From: Akkermansia sp.
Lineage (GTDB): Bacteria > Verrucomicrobiota > Verrucomicrobiia > Verrucomicrobiales > Akkermansiaceae
Assembly: GCA_020047775.1 (NCBI GenBank)
Contig: JAIFNK010000263.1
Span: 1-9,628, forward strand
Direction of reading: 5' to 3'
DNA length: 9,628 bases
Of this stretch, positions 6,127-9,628 are shown in pieces. Each line of letters opens with the position of its first letter. The first letter of the stretch is position 1. The translations under genes and the position numbers were made by a program. The notes beneath the pieces were generated by a model. The model saw nothing but the letters and a program-made list of their open reading frames with translations, made no database searches and had not been told where the DNA came from.

Positions 6127-8016
6127 ATGTTCCGTTACCCCAAGACCTATGATGTGATTGTGATTGGTGCCGGCCATGCCGGTGTCGAGGCTGCGATGGC
6201 TGCCGCCCGGCTGGGTGCTCAAGTCGCCGTGCTCACCCAGAACCTGGACACCATCGGCCAAATGTCGTGCAACCCGGCAATCGGCGGACTCGCGAAAGGC
6301 CACATGGTCCGGGAAATCGACGCCCTTGGCGGGATCATGGGCCTGAACACCGACGCCACCGGCATCCAGTGGCGCATGCTCAATGCTTCGAAAGGCCCGT
6401 CCGTCCGTGCTCCCCGGGCCCAATGCGACAAGAAGGCCTACCAATTCCGCATGAAGCACGAACTCGAGGCGATGCCCGGCGTGGAGATCCACCAGGGCAA
6501 CGTCGCCGAACTCCTGGTCGAAAACGACCGGGTGACGGGTGTCAGCACCTCGCTGGGCATGGAGATCGCCGGGAAATCCGTCATCCTCAGTGCCGGCACT
6601 TTCATGGGCGGCCTCATGCATGTCGGCCTCCGCAATGAAAAGGGCGGCAGGATGGGGGACGCCACTTCCCACGTCTCCGAATCCCTCAAACGCCTCGGTT
6701 TCGAGGTGGAACGCTTCAAAACCGGCACACCCTGCCGCCTCAACGCCCGTTCGATCGATTTCTCCAAGTGCGAGCGCCAGGACGGCGACACTCCCGTTCC
6801 CAAGTTCAGTTTCATGGCCGATACCCTGCAAAAGGGTGAAAATGACCTCTTCACCCTGAATCCTTGGGGTGATCCGTTGTTCCACGTGGAACAAATGCCC
6901 TGCTGGATCACCTACACGAACCCCCGCACCCACGAGATCATCGCCGGAAATCTCCACCAGTCCCCGATGTATTGTGGTGTGATCGAGGGCGTCGGCCCGC
7001 GCTACTGCCCGTCCATCGAAGATAAGGTCGTCCGCTTCGCAGAAAAGGACCGCCACCAGATCTTCCTCGAGCCCGAAGGCCGCCACACCCTCGAATACTA
7101 CGTGAACGGGGTTTCCACCTCCTTGCCCTACGAGGTGCAGCTCGAATTCCTCCGCTCCATCGTCGGCCTGGAGAAATGCGAGATCCTGCGCCCAGGTTAC
7201 GCCGTGGAGTATGACTACTGCCCGCCCACCCAGCTCCGCCCGACCTTGGAGACGAAACGGGTGGAGGGACTCTACTTCGCCGGCCAGATCAACGGCACCT
7301 CCGGCTACGAGGAAGCGGCAGGGCAGGGGCTTATCGCCGGGGCCAATGCCGCGCTCAAAGCCCTCGGAATGCCCGAGTTCATCCTCGGCCGCGATGAAGC
7401 CTACTTGGGCGTCATGGTGGACGATCTCGTCACCCGCGGTTGCACCGAACCGTACCGCATGTTCACCAGCCGTGCGGAATACCGGCTCCTCCTCCGGCAG
7501 GACAACGCCGACATCCGTCTCACCCCGAAAGCCGCCGCCATCGGCCTCGCCAGCGGCGAACGCGTCCGCCGCGTCGAGGAAAAGCTCGTGGCCATGCAAA
7601 AAGCGGATCCCTGGGCCCGCCAAACCACCCACGAAGGCGTGAAGCTCGACCAATGGTTCCGTCGCACCGAAAGCTCCTGGGAAAACCTGCCAGCCCACCT
7701 GCTTGAAATGTTCCACGTGGAACTTTGGCCGCTCATCGAGACGAATTTCAAATATGAAGGCCACCTCGGCCGCCAGCAGGCGCAAATCGACCGGATGTCC
7801 CGCCAGGAAGGCAAGCGCCTGCCCGAAGATCTCGATTACACCGCCATCCGCGGCCTCAAGAAGGAAGCTCAACTCCGATTCACCGAGATCCGTCCCGCCA
7901 CCCTTGGCCAGGCGGGCCGCATCCCCGGCATCACTCCCGCAGACATCGCCATGCTGGTGATCTGGGTGGAAAAACTCGAACGCGAGCAGTCGGTGATCGA
8001 ATCCTCACCCACCTAG
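6127..8016 (+). CDS. mnmG: tRNA uridine 5-carboxymethylaminomethyl modification enzyme MnmG (GidA)
   Basis: FAD enzyme that, with the GTPase MnmE, installs the (carboxymethyl)aminomethyl group on wobble U34 of certain tRNAs. From the ATG at 6127 it has 629 residues, the same as the E. coli protein. The sequence [15 protein letters not shown] (9-23) is the FAD GxGxxG fold, [16 protein letters not shown] holds conserved Cys48, and PCWITYTN holds the second conserved Cys (259). [13 protein letters not shown] and the C-terminal helical domain (VKYEG-type [24 protein letters not shown]) are also in place. The frame is open 33 residues further upstream to an ATG at 6028 inside cdd, but that extension simply translates the spacer and parS-like site 1, so I reject it. 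Two further parS-like sites lie within the gene in the same frame and are read as FHVE at residues 252-255 and 529-532. No Shine-Dalgarno sequence. Confidence 0.97.
   Translation: MFRYPKTYDVIVIGAGHAGVEAAMAAARLGAQVAVLTQNLDTIGQMSCNPAIGGLAKGHMVREIDALGGIMGLNTDATGIQWRMLNASKGPSVRAPRAQCDKKAYQFRMKHELEAMPGVEIHQGNVAELLVENDRVTGVSTSLGMEIAGKSVILSAGTFMGGLMHVGLRNEKGGRMGDATSHVSESLKRLGFEVERFKTGTPCRLNARSIDFSKCERQDGDTPVPKFSFMADTLQKGENDLFTLNPWGDPLFHVEQMPCWITYTNPRTHEIIAGNLHQSPMYCGVIEGVGPRYCPSIEDKVVRFAEKDRHQIFLEPEGRHTLEYYVNGVSTSLPYEVQLEFLRSIVGLEKCEILRPGYAVEYDYCPPTQLRPTLETKRVEGLYFAGQINGTSGYEEAAGQGLIAGANAALKALGMPEFILGRDEAYLGVMVDDLVTRGCTEPYRMFTSRAEYRLLLRQDNADIRLTPKAAAIGLASGERVRRVEEKLVAMQKADPWARQTTHEGVKLDQWFRRTESSWENLPAHLLEMFHVELWPLIETNFKYEGHLGRQQAQIDRMSRQEGKRLPEDLDYTAIRGLKKEAQLRFTEIRPATLGQAGRIPGITPADIAMLVIWVEKLEREQSVIESSPT
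6878..6893. promoter_or_regulatory. parS: parS-like site 2 (perfect palindrome, inside mnmG)
   Basis: TGTTCCACGTGGAACA again, extended to an 18-bp perfect palindrome by flanking T (6877) and A (6894). It is read as LFHVEQ (MnmG residues 251-256), just before the conserved PCWITYTN segment. The start is 821 bases after that of site 1. Confidence 0.88.
7709..7724. promoter_or_regulatory. parS: parS-like site 3 (15 of 16 match, inside mnmG)
   Basis: TGTTCCACGTGGAACT differs from the palindrome only at the last base. It is read as MFHVEL (MnmG residues 528-533) in the C-terminal domain, shortly before NFKYEGH. The start is 831 bases after that of site 2, so the three sites are almost evenly spaced. 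Confidence 0.82.
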
Positions 8017-8204
8017 CGATCACGCACGGTTGAAACCCTTTGACGCTCACTCCGTTATAATCTCCAATTTCCCCCAGTGCAGGCACCCTGGCGGCGGCGC
8101 TTGGCAAGGCCAGACTCACGCCCGGCTCCAGTGGAAATCCAAAGTCTTCGGTAATCTCGGATCCACAGCTTGATTCCCGACGGATTTCCCGCCAAACAAG
8201 CCGC

Positions 8205-8753
8205 ATGCCCATCGTGCTTGCCTCATCATCGCCCCGCCGCCGAGAGTTGTTGGAGAGGGCGGGGGTGGTTTTCGAGGTGGTGGTGTCTCCGGCGGAGGAA
8301 ATCCATGACGCCTCGATGCAGCCGGAGCTTTTGTGCGAGCATAACGCTGTCTTGAAAGCTGCCGCCGTGGCGGCGCTGCGGCCGGACGCCACGGTGATCG
8401 GCTCGGACACGCTGGTGTTCATCGACGACATGCCGCTGGGCAAACCGCTGGATTTGGACGAGGCGCGAGGCATGCTGCGCCGGCTCTCGGCGCGGACGCA
8501 CCGGGTGTGCACCGGCGTCTGCGTCATTTTCCCGGGCGGCGGGAGGAATGTGTTTCACGATACCACCGAGGTGACGTTCCTCGCGCTGGATGATGCCGCG
8601 ATTGACGGCTACTTTTCACTCGTCAACCCGCTGGACAAGGCGGGTGCTTACGGCATCCAGGAGTGCGGCGACCGCATCGTTGCGGAAATTCGCGGCAGTT
8701 TTGACAACGTGATGGGCCTGCCCGTGGACAAGGTGGTCGCGGCGCTCAAATAG
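8205..8753 (+). CDS. maf: Maf-family nucleoside triphosphate pyrophosphatase, YhdE-like
   Basis: House-cleaning pyrophosphatase that hydrolyses non-canonical or excess nucleoside triphosphates. The 182-residue protein has the N-terminal LASSSPRRRELL motif (5-16), GSDTLV (66-71) with Asp68, LGKPLDLDEARGML (78-91), and DKAGAYGIQECG near the C-terminus, followed by GSFDNVMGLPV. The YGIQ motif is characteristic of the YhdE-type subgroup (dTTP/UTP pyrophosphatases) as opposed to the YceF subgroup (7-methyl-GTP). Specificity is thus inferred from family motifs. The ATG gives the usual Maf N-terminus with the first strand at once (MPIVLASSSP). It lies 188 bases after mnmG and ends 12 bases from the convergent peptidase gene. 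No Shine-Dalgarno sequence. Confidence 0.93.
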   Translation: MPIVLASSSPRRRELLERAGVVFEVVVSPAEEIHDASMQPELLCEHNAVLKAAAVAALRPDATVIGSDTLVFIDDMPLGKPLDLDEARGMLRRLSARTHRVCTGVCVIFPGGGRNVFHDTTEVTFLALDDAAIDGYFSLVNPLDKAGAYGIQECGDRIVAEIRGSFDNVMGLPVDKVVAALK

Positions 8754-8765
8754 ATTCGCGGAAAC

Positions 8766-9431
8766 TCACCAGTCCATGTTCTCCCCGCGGGAGTCGATGT
8801 GGGTGAACCCCCAGTAGCCGCCGACACCGCCCTTGAACAGGCCGCGGCTGCGGAGATTCCGCGCGGTCGCGGTGACCGTCGAGGCACGGACCGGGAATTT
8901 CACGTCCACGGCGACATTCGCCTGGTGCCATGAGCGGGATTTCGCGCCCTCGCAATTGGCGTTGTAGGCCGGGCAGCGGTAGGCGGAAATGATTTCGACC
9001 TCGTTGACGTTCATTTCGAGAGCGATCCGGTCGGCGACGCGGAGCGTGTATCCCATCCGGGTCCACCAGGCTTTGGGCGGCAGGGTGTTCCAGATGGGGC
9101 CCCTCGACTTGGCGTGGGCGGCGATCACCTGCTTGGGGCAGATCGACTTGAGATTGAGCTTGCTGAGATAGCGGGAGTATTCCGGGAGCAAGTCCCGCTC
9201 GCGTTGCACCCATTCTTCCGGAAGATCGCTGAAGTTGAGTGCTTGCCCGGGCGCCGGAGCCGGCTTCCCGCTGGAGCGGGTCTGGACGGTGACTTTCGGC
9301 GATGCGCCGGATGTAAAGGCGCTGGCGGTGGTCGATGAGGCGAGCATACCGAGACCGGCGAGGCCGAGAGTCCCCAAGACCTGGCGGCGGCCGGGGGCGG
9401 ATGCGAGTTGGATTTTCTCAGGGATAAGCAT
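8766..9431 (-). CDS. Tat-exported M15/DUF882-type peptidase-like protein
   Basis: Probably a periplasmic cell-wall hydrolase. The 221-residue product starts with a twin-arginine signal: Arg15-Arg16 in GRRQVLG, a moderately hydrophobic stretch (about 19-35) and a likely cleavage after ASA near residue 38. The C-terminal half has the LAS-fold pattern of the Peptidase_M15/DUF882 (YcbK-like) group: SAYRCPAYN (149-157), then SWHQANVAVDVKFP with His169 and Asp176, then GGYWGFTHID with His211. These three residues are the expected zinc ligands. The usual SxHxxGxAxD has Asn172 in place of Gly, a departure from the motif. Residues 40-65 form a Ser/Pro-rich linker. The substrate (peptidoglycan cross-link or other) is inferred from the family. 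It converges on maf with 12 bases between stops and no obvious hairpin there. Confidence 0.85.
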   Translation of the reverse strand: MLIPEKIQLASAPGRRQVLGTLGLAGLGMLASSTTASAFTSGASPKVTVQTRSSGKPAPAPGQALNFSDLPEEWVQRERDLLPEYSRYLSKLNLKSICPKQVIAAHAKSRGPIWNTLPPKAWWTRMGYTLRVADRIALEMNVNEVEIISAYRCPAYNANCEGAKSRSWHQANVAVDVKFPVRASTVTATARNLRSRGLFKGGVGGYWGFTHIDSRGENMDW

Positions 9432-9542
9432 AGGGAATCGGGAAATTTCAAAAACTACGAAAAGCGGATTCTGTGCCGACTTTCTCGAAAGAATTCCCGG
9501 TGACCAAAGCAGATGAGGAGGTCATCGCAAGAAAAAAAGACT
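9432..9542. other. Probable promoter region of the peptidase gene, nothing specific seen
   Basis: AT-richer than its surroundings. Between the terminator and the minus-strand ATG I find no convincing -35/-10 pair. A small hairpin CTTTC/GAAAG occurs at 9480-9491. No Shine-Dalgarno sequence precedes the ATG. Confidence 0.3.
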
Positions 9543-9573
9543 GAAAAAAGACAGCCAGACAGGGTGTTTGGCT
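9543..9573 (-). terminator. Rho-independent terminator for a minus-strand gene beyond the right edge
   Basis: On the minus strand, AGCCAAACA / TGTCTGGCT pair over 9 positions with a single A-C mismatch (arms at 9565-9573 and 9553-9561). They enclose CCC and are followed by GTCTTTTTTC and, a little later, a second run of seven T. It lies upstream of the peptidase gene, so it should end the transcript of the next minus-strand gene to the right and insulate the peptidase gene from it. Confidence 0.65.
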
Positions 9574-9628
9574 TGAGATGTCATTGGACGGGGGGGGCGT
9601 GAAGGGATGAGTTGGATGGCCTTGGCCG

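Noticed and set aside
6076..7872. A 598-codon open frame on the minus strand across mnmG
   Set aside because: It is antisense to a clear, full-length MnmG and shows no family motif; long antisense frames are common in GC-rich codon-biased genes.
8040..8061. TTGACG (8040-8045) and a perfect TATAAT (8056-8061) in the mnmG-maf spacer
   Set aside because: The spacer is only 10 bases; the other possible partner, TTGAAA at 8030-8035, is 20 bases away. A maf promoter here is possible but neither spacing is right.
7931..8527. Minus-strand frame running from maf through the mnmG-maf spacer into mnmG
   Set aside because: No recognisable domain; it overlaps two well-supported genes in antisense. The spacer part (8017-8204) reads through, but that alone is not evidence of a gene.
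8551..8566. TGTTTCACGATACCAC in maf as a fourth parS
   Set aside because: Only the left half matches the palindrome; the right half is lost. Its distance from site 3 (842 bp) is suggestive but it is probably chance.
9581..9628. C-terminal end of a minus-strand gene (16 codons, TGA at 9581-9583)
   Set aside because: Its stop lies just before the terminator at 9543-9573, which fits, but 15 residues without any feature cannot support a gene call.
9607..9628. Start of a plus-strand gene at the right edge (ATG 9607, M-S-W-M-A-L-A)
   Set aside because: Too short to judge; the GAAGGG that precedes it touches the ATG.

Overview
The window reads as a GC-rich bacterial chromosome segment, most likely from the Verrucomicrobiota (Verrucomicrobiaceae/Luteolibacter-like). 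This placement is an inference from gene content, protein flavour and the near-total lack of Shine-Dalgarno sequences before otherwise convincing start codons; it was not tested by any search. All genes are chromosomal housekeeping or envelope genes. I see no insertion sequence, phage gene, CRISPR array, tRNA or rRNA.

Left part (1-5555, all minus strand). Read in the direction of transcription it holds a DUF6580-type membrane protein, then pdhA and pdhB (E1 alpha and beta of the pyruvate dehydrogenase complex), a 25-residue lipoprotein-like peptide, a Cys-rich lipoprotein carrying an internal duplication, a strong terminator, pdhC (the E2 lipoyl acyltransferase), a second terminator, a spacer of about 300 bases, and the N-terminal two thirds or so of a short-chain dehydrogenase that runs off the left edge. 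Thus the E1 genes and the E2 gene, usually adjacent, are separated by two small lipoprotein genes and an intrinsic terminator. No E3 (dihydrolipoamide dehydrogenase) gene is present here.

Right part (5556-9628). Plus-strand cdd (cytidine deaminase), mnmG/gidA (tRNA U34 modification) and maf (nucleotide pyrophosphatase) face a convergent minus-strand gene for a Tat-exported M15/DUF882-type peptidase. At the right edge an intrinsic terminator points leftward, closing a minus-strand gene that lies outside the window.

The most notable signal is three copies of the 16-bp palindrome TGTTCCACGTGGAACA (two perfect, one with a single mismatch), at 6057, 6878 and 7709. This is the form expected of parS, the centromere-like site bound by ParB/Spo0J. 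One copy lies in the cdd-mnmG spacer. Two lie inside the mnmG coding sequence, in the same reading frame, where each is read as the peptide FHVE. Spacing is nearly even (821 and 831 bp). Since gidA is often found near oriC and parAB, the window probably lies in the origin-proximal centromere of the chromosome, with the tRNA-modification gene doubling as the partition locus. The ParB/parS system itself is well known; the placement of several sites within mnmG is the unusual part.
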